Source: Vanessa cardui
Lineage: Eukaryota > Arthropoda > Insecta > Lepidoptera > Nymphalidae
Length of the DNA stretch: 64,000 nucleotides
Reading direction: 5' to 3'
Assembly: GCF_905220365.1 (NCBI RefSeq)
Contig: NC_061131.1
Location: 6,733,318 to 6,797,317, forward strand
Shown: one piece after another, positions 12,078-24,145 of the stretch
Layout of the letters: every line of letters starts with the position of its first letter
Numbering within the stretch: position 1 is the stretch's first letter
Program-made: the position numbers and the translations under genes
The notes under the pieces: generated by a model
The model's input: the letters and a program-made list of their open reading frames with translations, nothing else
The model's database searches: none
What the model was told of the DNA's origin: nothing

Positions 12078-13515
12078 TGGTTATGTTGAACTCGACACTG
12101 TTTGGGAGAAAGAACGTGGATTGGGCATCATGAGGCGACCTCTTCAACCCTCGTTGGTTTGACTTCTGCAACATAGGGGACTGAACTTCAAAATGAACGC
12201 AGTTCACTCTTACCTTGATACCTTCTCTTTCTTATTGAGACCCAGATATTATTTTATGATATCCGGCTGAAGTCACATTTCTTTTGTACCCAGGGTACAA
12301 ATTGGAACTGTAGGTTAACGTCAGATATGATATCTGCTGACTGCTCTCGTTGTCTCGGTTCTCTCTATTATCTGGCTACATCAAAACTGCGGTGACAATT
12401 TGCAAATCAACGTGTACCTCTATAGGTCCCATAGAGGTAATGCTGAAACCAATCGGCTGGTTGAGGATTTTCAACTAGATCGACAACTACAACTAGATAC
12501 CTTGTTGTAGCAAATTCCATTCGTAAAGATCGTAATTCTTGGCAATTTTAATGTCGATTGGCTAGGATCACGCTCAGATGACCTACATGAGGTTGATCTG
12601 TTCTAAATTTCACTTTAATTGATGATCTGATAAGACTAGTTACCTCAAAAATCCAAATACTAGATTTAAATCATAAAAGCTCTCTTTTTGACCTCCTCCA
12701 GACATTTCATCCGGAGAGTTACCGTGTACCCCCTCTGAGATCATCGGATCACATTCTCGTTCAGAACATAGTATCGGTGACGCAATCCTCATGCCTCTGC
12801 TTTGTATCCTACAAAGCAGATCAGCGGATTGGGATGATGCGGTTCTTTGTATCTTACCCATGGGGGTAGATTTGTTTTTCGCCAAATGATTCAAACGATG
12901 TTGCTGACTCGATCGCCGAATTGATGCTTCAGGGCGTGGAATTGTTCGTTTCATATTCTCAATGCCCATCGGTGGCAAGTCCTAGCTTTAGTTTCGTCAC
13001 TTCTACAAGGCCGCGTCACGTCAAAAGCGGGAATTCTATTAAACTATCAGTGGGAATTGTATCAGTGCATTCCGAATAAAATATCACTCTACCCCTTGGT
13101 CCTGAAAAAATTCATTGCTAAAGAGTGGACGGAGCATCTCAGCAGAATTTTACGTCTTTTTTCAAGAAAATGTGCGTTCTGGTCTTTCGCTAAGGCTGTC
13201 TCAGGGAATTTCTGTCAGTTCAATTCTTCAAGGTAGTGGAGTCCACTATTAACTGCCAGCTCCTGACGTATATAGAGGAGGTTATGATCGCGTATACTAT
13301 AAAGCGGTTGTTTCGGAAATTATGCAACTGAATCACCAGCTTTGTGGCTGGTCAGAGCCTCAAGGTCATTGTCGACTATCCATGTTTGTGACGAAATCAA
13401 CTCTGGTGTTCCACAAGGCTGCATTCTATCACCAGCTCTGTTTCTTTTGCATATCAATGAGTTGTTGCAAATTAGCAATATTTATAAATTTATTTGCTAT
13501 GTATGTATAATTGTA
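12078..13515 (+). mobile_element. Jockey-type LINE relic (copy b), decayed
   Basis: Aligns by eye with 25685-27725. The endonuclease start (GACTTCTGCAACATAGGGGA) is at about 12150. Decayed middle and end parts of the endonuclease follow to about 12980, then the linker to about 13235. Most of the RT fingers are deleted. A palm fragment with the GVPQGCILSP-type block sits near 13400-13440 and ends at about 13515, before the YADD box. Frames break repeatedly, so no protein can be made. There is no 5' UTR and no 3' tail. Confidence 0.85.
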
Positions 13516-16500
13516 TATGCTATGATCGAATGGGAATTCGATCTCTACATAGAATAAAAATAAAATGGCAATGCGTTTCATAATTATCTTTATCATCAAG
13601 ATCTTTTATACTTCTGATCATTTTGTTTTTTTTTTATTAAATATTTAGGATTTACCTGCTATAATGAATTTTAGTCGCGTAAGATTTTGTTATACAGAAA
13701 CATGTAAAATATGACTAAATCTGCTGTTAAAGTAAAAATTTGTATATTTCGGTATTATATTTAATTTCCATTATTCACTTTGACATATCTTATCATTTAT
13801 TATATGACAGTCATTTATTTAATTAATGATATCTACAAACAAATATAAAATGTAATTATAATCAATGCATTGTAATAATTGTTTACAGTTTAGCAGATTT
13901 TAATATTGTAAAGCGAAACTGATTTTGCTTTTTTATCTGTTGGCGAAGACATTAATCACGATATTGCCGGTAAGATAACTTTTCAAAACGTATTGTCTTG
14001 TTTCTTAGCCATTCTCTTAATAAGCAAAAGCGCTTGATAAATAAACAACACATTTACCTATTGAGATGTTTACTTGAAAGCGTATATAATAAATAACAAT
14101 AAGATATTTTATGAGATTATTTTGAATTTAGAATTTTACCGAAAAAAATATATCATAATTTTTTATTTGTAGTGTTTACAAAGATGACAGATCTACATGT
14201 AGTAGTTGTACTATCTCTGCCTCATATATTTTTATTATCTTATAAATAGTACCTTATTAATTATTTTACATTACTTTTCTTATCATTCTTTTTCCCTTGG
14301 AATAAAAGTTTGTTTTTTGAGTAATTTGATAAAGATACAATTTGATAAAAAGCATTTTTATTTTTAGATATAATTTATTTTGTCAGTTATATCAGTTGCA
14401 TGTAGGTGTGCTTAAATGTTAATAAACTTGTGTTACGGTTATTTCTGCAATGCAAGGCGTCAGCTTCATGTTTGGTGACGCAAATATACTCTGTGTGGGG
14501 TGGCAGCCGTGACCTTTATGTTAAAGGTAATAAAAAGTTCAATTCCCGTTGTTTGTGGGCGGGTAAATATTTTAGGCATTGTTACCTACATGATATCTTT
14601 GGTAATGTTAATATTTTCATAGTTAAGGTTAAAGGTTGTTTTGGTATCGATAATCATGTACAGTGCAACCAAAAAGAAACTTAATAATTGGAATAAAATA
14701 AACCACAAATATTTTTACGCCATACCATTGTTCGGTCTACGTGAAAAGTATGATTATATTATGGTATCGGTCTGATCAGAGACAAATGTTAATTTCATTT
14801 TGAATGGGCTTTAACTAGTTGAAACTAATCCAGTTTTTTTATTTACTATGGCCGTTTTCCAATCAATTAATAATCGAATTGACTGCAACGGATGTTTTGA
14901 GCGCATGCATCGATGGATTGACAGATGCATAACGCTTACTCTTTGTGCATGTGTGTGTAAGGATTCGCAGGTGTTACGTGTGTGAGTTGTGTGTAGGGAG
15001 TACTGCGCATATGTCGATAGGGTGGGAGCGAAGTGTGAGTAGGGTGTCGAGTAACTGCTCAGGCTTGTAGCTAGCTCGGTACATTTTATTGTAGCTCGCC
15101 TCTCTAGATACTACTGACTCTGAGTGGAGCTTTCCCAGTTTATCGATGTCGATATAAAACGAGTAATGGTTCACTGCTATGTTTATCATTCTCAATCGCT
15201 TGTAAACGAAATTGGATTGAGAAGTTTTATTCCTATAGGCATATAAGTTTTACTTCAGTGTTTCATCTTAATGGTTTTCATAAAATCATACAATAAAATA
15301 AAAAAATATTGAAATAAAAAAAAAACAATTGAACTCAAAATACAATTTCAATATTAGATTAATATAATTCAGATAAAAACCCGCTAAAAACTAGATTGAC
15401 TTTGTCCAATAAATTTGTACATCGTCATTTCTATATAGTATAACAAAGGATTAAATTTAATATGTACTCTTTGCTAGTACTTCATTTCAGTAATAGAAGC
15501 TATGTATTCTAAGGGTACGTTTGTTCGCTATTTCCTTGTGTATTCAATTCGAATAAAATTACTATCCAAACAAGCACACATTCATTTTGTATAAAAAATG
15601 CATATTTGCAAATAGATATCGAGAACAGTGAAGTGTACATCACTGGGCAGGTTTACTCGTTGCCGCCGGGGCGTCGCTTCAACTGCCCTCTATGAAGCCA
15701 ATAATTTTATTACAAGTTCATTACGACGCCCAAGCCCGTTGCTTGCCACGTTTTTTTGACCGATTGTGATTGTGTCTCGATTAGAAATCGATACATGAAA
15801 ATCAAAATTGTTATACGAATATGTATAAGTTTTTTAAATTGTAAGTCTATACAATAAACAGTATTGCTAATATGTTTATCTGTCACATATTATAATTGGT
15901 ATTGAAAACTGAAATTAAAGTTGATAGTAGTCATACTAGGAGGAGATATCCAACTGTTCCAACGGGGCAAATTACTTACGAGCATGGTTAATTTTCTTAC
16001 CTATTAGACTGTGTCTATGTATACAATGGAGAAACTAAAAATGACTGTAAATTGTCCTATATAGTTTTAAATCTAGATTATATGCCGATTTCATGTGTTG
16101 ATCGTGAACCTTAATAAGTTTAAGTTTCACAAACCCATTCGAATGTTTACAAAAAAAGATAAACAACGGCATATTTCAAATAACATTATTTTGATTAATT
16201 TGTGAATCATCAAGATAGGATTGTTTACAAATATAAAATTTAGAAAAGTAAAATTTACACGATTATCATAATAATAATAAGGCAATTTGACAACAGATCA
16301 TGTAAACAGCGCTGCGTCGCACCGGTATGAATTTATTCAACTTTAATCTTATATTTATGATTCATATTTTTTCAACGTTTCGTCTTGAAAAATAAGGTAT
16401 AGCGTTTGAATTGAAGAGTAGCGCTGGCGGGCAATTAAAATTCGTAATAACTCCAAGGCCGAGTCAACGTAAGTTAAACAAAGCGACAAAAATAATTAAT

Positions 16501-18235
16501 CGCTGACACGCTAAACAGTAAAAACGTCGCGCCACTGGGAATTTGGCGACACGCAAGATGATTATTTATTCACAATCTCGCTGAAAAGTACAATGAATTA
16601 ACAGCTACCTGAATAAATGATAACATCGCGGTAAATTTGATGTCAATATGTGTTAACACTAAGCTATTTAGTTCACGACTCGGACCCCTTTACCGCCCGA
16701 CTCCCTCACTCACACAGACGCCCTGAACCCCATTCCCGTTGGAGGTTGTGTTTGTGTGCCACTTACACTGCGGGAAAAGCAATTTTTCACAGGTTACACG
16801 TAAACACACTAACGCAACCGAGCAAATGTAGTGAGTGCTTTGCCCCAAGAAAAGTTTTGTACTACTAAATTTGTTCGCTAGTTGTGTCTAGACATGCCAT
16901 GCTTTTAAGTTAGAGGTGAATTTTTCGAGACTTGCTTCATGAACTTGATTTTAATTAAGGTTACATTAATTAATCCCTGTCAATTCAATCGAATAAAATT
17001 ATTTTATGTGATTTTTTAAATAAATTCGGTAAAGATAAATCTTATCGTATTGTATAAGTAAAAGAGTATTTTCGGAATAAAAATTATTATCAAAAAATAA
17101 ATATAATGAAAAATACATATGTTTAAAATAAAATAAAATCTTAAGTCTTTGTAGATATAGAGTAAATGCGCCTAAAATGGTAGAATACTTGAGTTCGCAA
17201 GTGCCGCGGGAAAATCATGGCAAGGGAATGCATCGTAAATGATTACGGAATGTGCTCGAACGGGATGGAGATATTGCAGTCACATACCGCTCCGTCTGTT
17301 AGACAGAGATCAAATATTGAATATTTTGTTCATCGCAAGAAAGGGTTATGTTTTTCGCTATTTCCCTAGCAAAATGGCTTGTTTACTATGTTGATTAAGT
17401 CGATTTTCCAATAGCAAGTCTCACACATTACGCCATATCAACTTCGGGAACAGAGGCGGCGGCGGGCGGGGGGCTCGGTGGCTCTCAACTGTGGCAGATA
17501 ATCAATATCCGCTTGGCTTGTGGACACTATAATAATATACGTTATTTTATAGCTGCGTTGTTCCATCCCGCTGTCCTGCGTGTAGCGCCATCTCCCTTCC
17601 ACCATTATCTAAAATGGACAGTGGCGTAGATTCCGTAAATGATAAGTGTGTGAAAGTATTTATCACTACAATGAAGTGATGCGAAGCGTAATTATATAAC
17701 CTAGTTAAGTTATAGAAGCGATACGGTATGGTACGGGGGCAAGAAATTGAGTCGGCGGGCGGCGGTCTATTAGTGATATATTTATTTTTATTGACGGTAT
17801 TGAGGTGATGTTTGTTCGGGCACGCGATGCGGGTTCCACTTCTTCATTAGGCGACCGAATCGAGTGCTATGAGCCACTCGATTGACTTAATCTAATTGAG
17901 GTCGCCGTATCTACGCTCTTATTATAATGAATGGATTGTAGATTGATTTTGTCGACAAAACCATTAATAGGCAATGGTCAGCTCGTAGCTGAAACCAAAC
18001 ACCTTTTATAGAAAGGATTTGAAGCTGGTATTGTTTTTAAATAGATAATAGCTGTATATCGTCTTTAAAACGTCATAAAAATTATTATTGGTTTTGTAGT
18101 CACCCCTATTATGACCCTGCCAAGTATTTTCAAATAGTAATGGAAACATAATTCAATTGGCTCCCGTTGATAGAATGAGATAAAACACAGATATAAAGTC
18201 GCTGGAAATATCGGTAAAGCATTAGTTCGTATTTT
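13516..18235. other. non-coding DNA with GC-elevated patches
   Basis: AT-rich, with no transposon signature that I can name. GC-elevated patches lie at about 14930-15150, 15640-15770, 16430-16560, 16680-16760 and 17190-17900 (including a GGCGGCGGGCGGGG run near 17458). These could be cis-regulatory DNA. No splice-flanked exon is convincing. Confidence 0.45.
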
Positions 18236-18277
18236 GTTCTTCTGTCAACAGACACTAATGTCTGTTGACAGAAGAAC
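18236..18277. repeat. perfect 19-bp hairpin with 4-nt loop
   Basis: Arm 18236-18254 (GTTCTTCTGTCAACAGACA) is exactly reverse-complementary to 18259-18277, with loop CTAA at 18255-18258. There is no mismatch. A T run follows on the plus strand. Confidence 0.95.
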
Positions 18278-18439
18278 GTTTTTTTCATAAGTCGTTGTAT
18301 TACGTGTCAGACCTCTACACAATAAATACGTGGATTTGCTAAGAACACATCGTAGTATTTTTATTTTGGTTTTTTTATTGTAAAAATTTGAAAAAAAGTA
18401 CTTACTGTTCAATAACTAAGATAATTTAAATGAATTCTC

Positions 18440-18990
18440 CCAATATGGGTTATATTTCGATACCAATTGGGTCTTTGTCTTAGTAATGACGTTTTTGAAG
18501 GCCCTGAGGAAGAGCTATTATATTCCTTTCTGAATGAGCTGGTATCTACGTCACGAAACATCGATGCGTTAGCCCACGCTTGATAGCGTTGCCGCTTTTG
18601 GCGTGACGCTGTTGTCAGATCATATACTAAAGCAGTATAAGAACAGATCTACCCTCAGGATTAGTAGGGTGCGGTCCCAGTCATATGGCTTGATTGGGCA
18701 TTAAAGCCTTCCATAATTACTTAGTTTATCATTCAGAATCGGCGTTGGTTTTTTTTTTAATCTACCTTGGAAGCTGAATGGTACACCTATTTAGGGCAAT
18801 ATAACTATTACTGACTTACTACTAAAGACTTATTTATCTTCTTTCCTATTTAGTTATGTTTTTCTGTAGAGTACTGGACGAAACGCGACAGATTACCTAC
18901 CATTTAAATTGAAAGAGTATTACTATACCGGGCATGCTGGCCCACTCGGCAGCAGCCTGAAGGTATGCAGCGTGGCACCATTAGTAAAAC
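18440..18990 (-). mobile_element. Jockey-type LINE relic (copy c)
   Basis: The minus strand aligns with the 5' UTR of the copy at 25362 (TGCCACGCTGCATACCTTC at about 18960-18985, and GCGTTTCGTCCAGTA near 18885). It then aligns with the late endonuclease (GGTAGATCTGTTCT near 18640), and after another deletion with the linker between endonuclease and RT (CAACGCTATCAAGCGTGGGC near 18580 down to about 18440). It is a doubly deleted, non-coding remnant. Confidence 0.75.
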
Positions 18991-19494
18991 TAAGTTAATT
19001 TCATAGGGTTAAGTTTAAAACTTGTTTTTCTTTATACTTTGTTAATTTCGTTGGATTATATGGATGGTAAATAGTTTTTCTTACTGTTTGTGTATATAAT
19101 TAAAAATAAGTTTACAAATTTTTAAATACATTTTTTTATATAATTACATTCCTTCATCACCACAATAACAGCAACAATATTCTCCACTACTATAATAGAT
19201 TATCAGTATGAAGCTTTTAAATGTAAATGGCACATCTTGCAATTTACTTTAGCTCCTTGTTACCACTATCACGCTCCGATTACTCACTATGTAAATAAAT
19301 AAGTAAATATCGATCTGTGTTTTATTATACACGGTAGATAAATGAAAACGTAATCGGACGGTATTGTTTGTTTAATATTTCCGTTTAACCCTTCAGTTTA
19401 TCAATTCATGCAATGGATCAATAAGTTAATCAGAAGCTTTACTTTGCATATAGTGATTGCCTTATCCTGTATTTAATAGAATGATTGTATCTTA
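18991..19494. other. AT-rich non-coding DNA
   Basis: I see no gene, repeat or structured element here. Confidence 0.5.
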
Positions 19495-19582
19495 TTGCGC
19501 CACGCTGATGCAATGTGGTTTGGTATATGTCCTGGAATTTCGTTGTAGTATACATACAGGATTCCTGTTGATATTTAATTGA
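19495..19582 (-). repeat. SINE fragment
   Basis: The plus strand reads CCACGCTGATGCAATGTGG, then GAATTTCGTTG and ACATACAGGA. This corresponds to the reverse complement of the SINE body, with a short internal deletion. Confidence 0.5.
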
Positions 19583-19714
19583 TTATCATTTGAATTATGA
19601 ACATTAATTAGCCGATTTGATCCATTCAGCAAAAGTGATCCACTTGTTTCCTTTTGTTTTATTTATATGATTACAAATCCAGAAGATCTGGTATCAAATC
19701 CCGAGTCCAAAATA

Positions 19715-19920
19715 TATTGGACAAATAGTCGCCCGCGGAATCGCTCGCGTTTTAGGGTATTGGTTGTTAAGTGATGGGTAAAAAAAAGCGTATGTTCTTT
19801 CTTGGAGTTCGAGTTTGCTTCATACCAAATTTCATTGTGTTCGGTTCAAGGGTTTGGCTGTGAAGAAGCGACACACAGAGTTATTTTCACATTTATAATA
19901 TTCACATAGATTTATCTTCT
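19715..19920 (-). repeat. Helitron-like non-autonomous repeat fragment
   Basis: The plus strand holds CGCCCGCGGAATCGCTCGCG near 19730, then TTTCATTGTGTTCGGTTCAA, then ACACAGAGTTATTTTCACATTTATAATATT up to about 19905 (quoted in part). This is the reverse complement of a very common lepidopteran repeat that begins near TATTATAAA and ends near a CTAGT. I believe it belongs to the Lep1-type Helitron-like group, but the class is from memory. Confidence 0.45.
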
Positions 19921-19954
19921 TTCATTATTTAAAATAGGTAAGAAAAATGAGTCA

Positions 19955-20165
19955 TCGGATAATAAGTGGTCATCATCACCAAACATAATTTAGTTAGAAG
20001 GGGATTGTTTATATTCCTAAATTCGCTGCCAGTTTTGACAAATTCAATGCTATGTTGTGGCTGTTGTTACTTTTCAAATCGGCCAATAATACTAAATATC
20101 GCTGTTTGGTGGTAGAATCTATGAGTGGTACTTAACCGAACAGGCTTGGACAAAGTACTCAAAAA
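19955..20165 (-). repeat. repeat R copy, diverged
   Basis: Matches the reverse orientation seen at 48053-48362: AAGTGGTCATCATCACC, then ATGCTATGT, then CGCTGTTTGGTGGTAGAAT, ending in CAGGCTTGGACAAAG. Confidence 0.6.
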
Positions 20166-20169
20166 ATCA

Positions 20170-20600
20170 AAAATAAAAAAAAATCAAAATAAACTTTATT
20201 CGAGTGGGCTTTTACAAGCACTTTTGAATCGTCATTAAACAATTAAGTGAAGCTACCACCGGTTCCGAAAGTAGATTCTACCGAGAAGAACCGGCAAGAA
20301 ACTCAGTAGTTACTCTTTTTCAACATTTAAATAAATACAGTCATATTAGTTAAAACAATTATTTAAATTAATATACTACATATACTACCAGCAATAACCG
20401 TTTTCCGTTAGTAAATTATCAACAGGAACCCCGTCTAAGAAAATAACGCGCATGTATTTTCTCTAACGGGTCAGATTTAAATCCCATCGGACTCAGTAGT
20501 GGGTGCATACAGAAAATAGTAGCTTTTCAATATATACACTCCTGCGCCCCTGATTCCTTGAGATTGGACAGCGTGGCTGAAAGGCAATAGATTAAAACTT
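20170..20600 (-). repeat. LINE 3'-end repeat
   Basis: The plus strand begins with an AATCAAAA-type tail complement, then AATAAACTTTATTCGAGTGG and CTTTTACAAGCACTTTTGAA, then the marker ACCGAGAAGAACCGGCAAGA. This is a widespread lepidopteran LINE 3' terminus. The 3' end points to low coordinates. No RT remains. A second fragment is at 46150-46290. The limit near 20600 is uncertain. Confidence 0.6.
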
Positions 20601-21369
20601 ACGAGAAACATTTACATATTATACAACTAATTTAAATATACAAAAAACTAAACCAATACTAATTACACGCCCTAATAAAATCTCCGAACAATATGTCTTT
20701 TTGTATAATTACATAAACTTAATATCGAATCACGCGTAAGTATAACGCTGTTATATTAGAAACGTTATATATTAGAAAACATACAAACAATAAACAACAC
20801 GTGATCGAAGTACACGAAACTTCACTTACATAATCAACGAAGTTATATCAGGCATAGGCTCTGTATTAATATTGTAGAGACATCAAAATAATGCAACTAA
20901 CGTCTAAATGTATTTCCATAGTACATCTTATTATTACCGGTCATTGAATTTGAATGCAGGTGATAATATAGGTAATTAATACTAGCTAATTACTATTGAG
21001 CGTCATTGGTATGTTGCGCGTGTAATATGTGTATTGAAATGTTATTTTTAGATACTAAATATATTGCAATTAATGTTACACAACCAGTTATGATGATATT
21101 TAACAATAAATTGTTTATTTGTATCGAATGTTCGGTAATGTTTTTTTAAATAGCTCTTTGAAATGTATTCATTAATTATTTACATTGAAAATGTTATTTC
21201 GGTTTCATTGTGGTTGTTTATCGAGAAATTATTGATACGTTTTGGGAAGAACTCAAGTTATAATAACACGAACGCTTGCAAATATGTTCCAGACATCATA
21301 ATCTTCTCAATTGTCGAGAATCTCCAGCTAAAAATACATGGAACCTAAACAATTAATAATCTTTCTCTC
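20601..21369. other. AT-rich non-coding DNA
   Basis: Nothing recognisable is present. A 61-codon frame at 21163-21348 is low-complexity and not supported. Confidence 0.5.
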
Positions 21370-21692
21370 TACGTGGCATTTATTATTTCTATCTGATGAT
21401 GGGGTCTGCCTTTGTGATTTATCTTCTCCACTTCGTTCTGTCAGTTATTTGCTTCTCTTCTTTTTACGTGCCCATAATAATGTAGCTGCAAGAGACATCT
21501 TACAGCTCATTTGCAATGTTTGACGCGTATACTGAGACTGTTACGAAGGCACTCGTTGTGGATTTTGTCAAATCTCGTCACCCAGCATATCCACCGAAGC
21601 AATTTCATCTCACTGAAATGGATGACATAGGCCGTAATTCAGCTGAGTCTTGATGGTACATCAAACTGCCCTACGGTAAATGCTATCCGTTT
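21370..21692 (-). pseudogene. RTE-type LINE relic, C-terminal portion
   Basis: On the minus strand, two or three short frames together show the C-terminal pattern of RTE-clade RT ORFs: EMKLLRWICWVTRFDKIHNE at about 21550-21610, then YYGHVKRREA, then GRP. In family members these correspond to MLRW-GVTR-D-IRN, WYGHV-RR and GRP. Stops and frameshifts interrupt it. The other half of the relic lies at 24054-24399. The R1 element between them inserted later (see the target-site duplication). Confidence 0.65.
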
Positions 21693-21697
21693 GGCCT
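21687..21697. repeat. target-site duplication, left copy
   Basis: CCGTTTGGCCT here is repeated at 24043-24053, exactly bracketing the R1-clade insertion. It is followed directly by an 11-nt T run (21697-21707), the complement of the poly-A tail. Confidence 0.75.
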
Positions 21698-24042
21698 TTT
21701 TTTTTTTACGCTGGAAAAACGCTTTACGCGCTTCCCCCACGTGATGGAAAGTGGGGGGGGGGGTGTGGGACTCCCCGGTTTCCTGAACGCCTAGTGCGCC
21801 CAGGTCCACCGGGTTTACCCACTAAAAAACCAGCGGTATCCTCTCCGTCTTTCGGTGGGCGCCACGGGATCGCTTACGCATGCTACCGTGACGCCCTGAC
21901 GGTCGGCCCGCCTATGCGGCCCTCCAATACCTAGAGGGGGTTCCCAGGGTACTGAGACCCCCCTGGTCCCTGCGGCGCCTATTGAGGCGGGAGGAGAAGG
22001 TGCGCGTAGCGCCTCTTCCTCCTCCCCGGTCTTCTACGGCGGAGCGGGTCTGCAGCGGCGTCCTCTTCCCGCTCCCGCTCCGCAGCTTCCTTCTGCGACA
22101 TCACGATTTCGCAGAAGGAGCGCATCTCCGACCAACACGTCTCGCTGCCGAGCATTTCGTTGACGATGCTCGACAGCGAGAGGTCTCCGCCCATAGACGC
22201 CGCCAAGGAGTGCCTCCGGGGCCCCCACGCAGCACACTCACTCAGGGTGTGGTGCGCCAGTAGACACGGCGCACTCGTGGCAGGAGGGTGACACCTCCCG
22301 CCGCGCTATTCCGTGCAGGTACTTACCGAAGCATCCGTGCCCGGTAAATACCTGCGTCATCCTGAAGGTGAGCGTGCCCTTCTTCCTCGCGACCCAACGA
22401 CTCAAGTGGGGACGGATCGCCTCCACTGTCGCCAGGCCCGCCGTGGGTGACCCCAGGTCCTCCTGCCATCGGGCGATCAGGGCTTGCTAGGCTAGAGCCC
22501 TGATCTGCCCGACCTCCGCCGACCCTGGACGGTCGCCGCGGTTCCTCGTCTCAACCCGGAACCGGTACACCTCCGCGAGCACCTCTGCCTGGAGCTCCCA
22601 GGGCGGATCGCCCGCGAGAAGTGTCGCCGCAGTCCACGACACCGTACGGTACCCTCTGATGCCTCTCACCGCTATGACCCTCAGCGGCTTCCGCAGAAGG
22701 GCCCGATTGTCAGCGGTGAGGGCATCGATCCAGATCGGGGCACCGTACAGCGCCATCGACCTCACTACGCCGGAGTACAGACGCCGGCATAGCGATCCCG
22801 GCCCCCCCACATTCGGAAGGAGGCGGCCGAGAGCGGCGGCGGCGTTGATGAGCCTCGGGCCGAGATGCACAAAGTGCTGCCCAAAGCTCCATCGACCGTC
22901 CAGGATGAGGCCCAGATACTTCATCTGGGCCTGCACCTTGATCACCGTCCCCCGGACGGTGATGCTCGCCCCTCGTGGGGGTGGGAAGGTTTTAGATATG
23001 GAGACCCTCAGGCCCAGCATTCCCATACGGTCCACGGTGAGGGCCGTTCCGACCTCCGCAAGGCGAGCCGCCTCCCGAAAGTCCCGCCCAGTCGCCGTGA
23101 CGAGGGTGTCGTCGGCGTAGCACAACACCCCCATGCCGGGTAGGACGGGAGCTCGTAGGAGCCAGTCGAAACCGACGTTCCACAGAATTGGGCCGAGAAC
23201 CGACCCCTGTGGAACGCCGCAGCCTACCCGATGCCGGACCAACCTCCCGTCGACCCCCACCCAGAGGACCTTCCTGTCCTGGAAGTACGCCTCCAGCAGC
23301 CTCCTCAGATAGGTCGGCACCCCATGGTATCGGAGTGCCTCCAGTATCGTCTCGAAAGGGAGACTGTTGAAGGCGTTCGCCACGTCAAGCGACACCGCCA
23401 GGACGACCTGCCCCCGGGCCACCGCTTCCATCGTCCGAGTCTTCAGAGCATCCAGGGCGTCGACCGTCGACCGGCCCGCCCTGAACCCGAACTGAGCCTC
23501 TGAAAAATCCGGACCGACCTCCTCGAGGTGCTGAACGAGACGGGCTGCGAGGATCTTCTCGAAAAGTTTTCCCGTCTCGTTCAGCAGTACTATTGGCCTG
23601 TATGCCGAAGGGGAATCTAACGGCCGACCTTCCTTCGGCAACAGGACCAATTTCCCTTCTTTCCAAGGCTTCGGAAACTGCCCGCTGCACAGACACTCGT
23701 CTAACAGCTCCCGAAGCCTTGCACCTAGGAATTCCAGGGCGTCGCACAGAACACGCCCTGGAATCCCGTCCGGACCCGGCGCCGTGTTCTTGGCCCTCAG
23801 ACGACTGAGAGCCATCTCCATCTCCCGCTCCGTGATCAGTGGTGGAGCCACTGCGTCTTCGATCACGGAGCGGGGAGCCATCTGCGGATGCTCGCCTGGA
23901 TGGGGAAAGAGTTCCTCAACCAGGCGTAGGAGGAGTTCCGGTGTCATCGTCTCGGTGACGGGGGCGCCTGATTGCGGATTTTCCCGCGTACACCGCGGTA
24001 CGGGCGCCCCCACGGATCTCGATTGAGACCCGCTAGAAGCTC
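21698..24042 (-). mobile_element. R1-clade LINE, 5'-truncated, nested in an RTE relic
   Basis: This is a GC-rich block about 2.35 kb long, in sharp contrast to the AT-rich flanks. It reads on the minus strand from a truncated upstream region through a full RT to a C-terminal zinc-knuckle region, a 3' UTR and a poly-A tail (T run at 21697-21707). An 11-bp direct repeat flanks it. The endonuclease domain and ORF1 are missing, which is typical of a 5'-truncated reverse transcription event. R1-clade members often insert at specific rDNA or telomeric sites. This copy lies in an unrelated RTE relic. Confidence 0.85.
21979..22486 (-). pseudogene. R1-clade LINE ORF2, C-terminal zinc-knuckle part
   Basis: After the in-frame stop at 22487-22489 the same frame continues to 22238. 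It carries RMTQVFTGHGCFGKYLHGIA and then SCHEC, the start of the CCHC-like motif that ends R1-clade ORF2 proteins. The C-terminal rest sits in another frame (21979-22206), with GGDLSLSSIVNEMLGSE, FCEIVMSQKEAAERERE and an arginine-rich end. Part of the zinc motif is lost at the frameshift near 22210-22240. The order and content match the family, but the protein cannot be made in one piece. Confidence 0.75.
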
Positions 24043-24145
24043 CCGTTTGGCCTGACCTACTGTTGTCCTCAAACCGATCCTCCGTGTTCTTGTCGACTAT
24101 GATGTCGAAATACCTTTCTGGGATGTTTTTCTTTCGTGACTGCAC
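22487..24145 (-). pseudogene. R1-clade LINE reverse transcriptase
   Basis: The open frame spans 552 codons. Residues 1-35 come from flanking DNA: the target-site duplication falls at residues 31-35, so the element proper begins near residue 36. RT blocks appear in order: TAPGPDGIPG (121-130), AYRPIVLLNETGK (181-193), QFGFRAGRSTVDAL (218-231), catalytic SLDVANAF (252-259), CGVPQGSVLGP (309-319) and YADD (343-346). The thumb follows to the stop at 22487-22489. All three catalytic aspartates are present. The SISKTFPPPRG region near 382-392 looks short by a few residues compared with family members. It lacks endonuclease and ORF1, and its ATG comes from flank, so it is unlikely to be active. Confidence 0.9.
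24043..24053. repeat. target-site duplication, right copy
   Basis: CCGTTTGGCCT, identical to 21687-21697, marks the 5' junction of the R1-clade insertion. Confidence 0.75.

Noticed and set aside
22659..23120. 153-codon plus-strand frame and several other frames within 22-24 kb
   Set aside because: Shadows on the opposite strand or in other frames of the GC-rich R1 RT.
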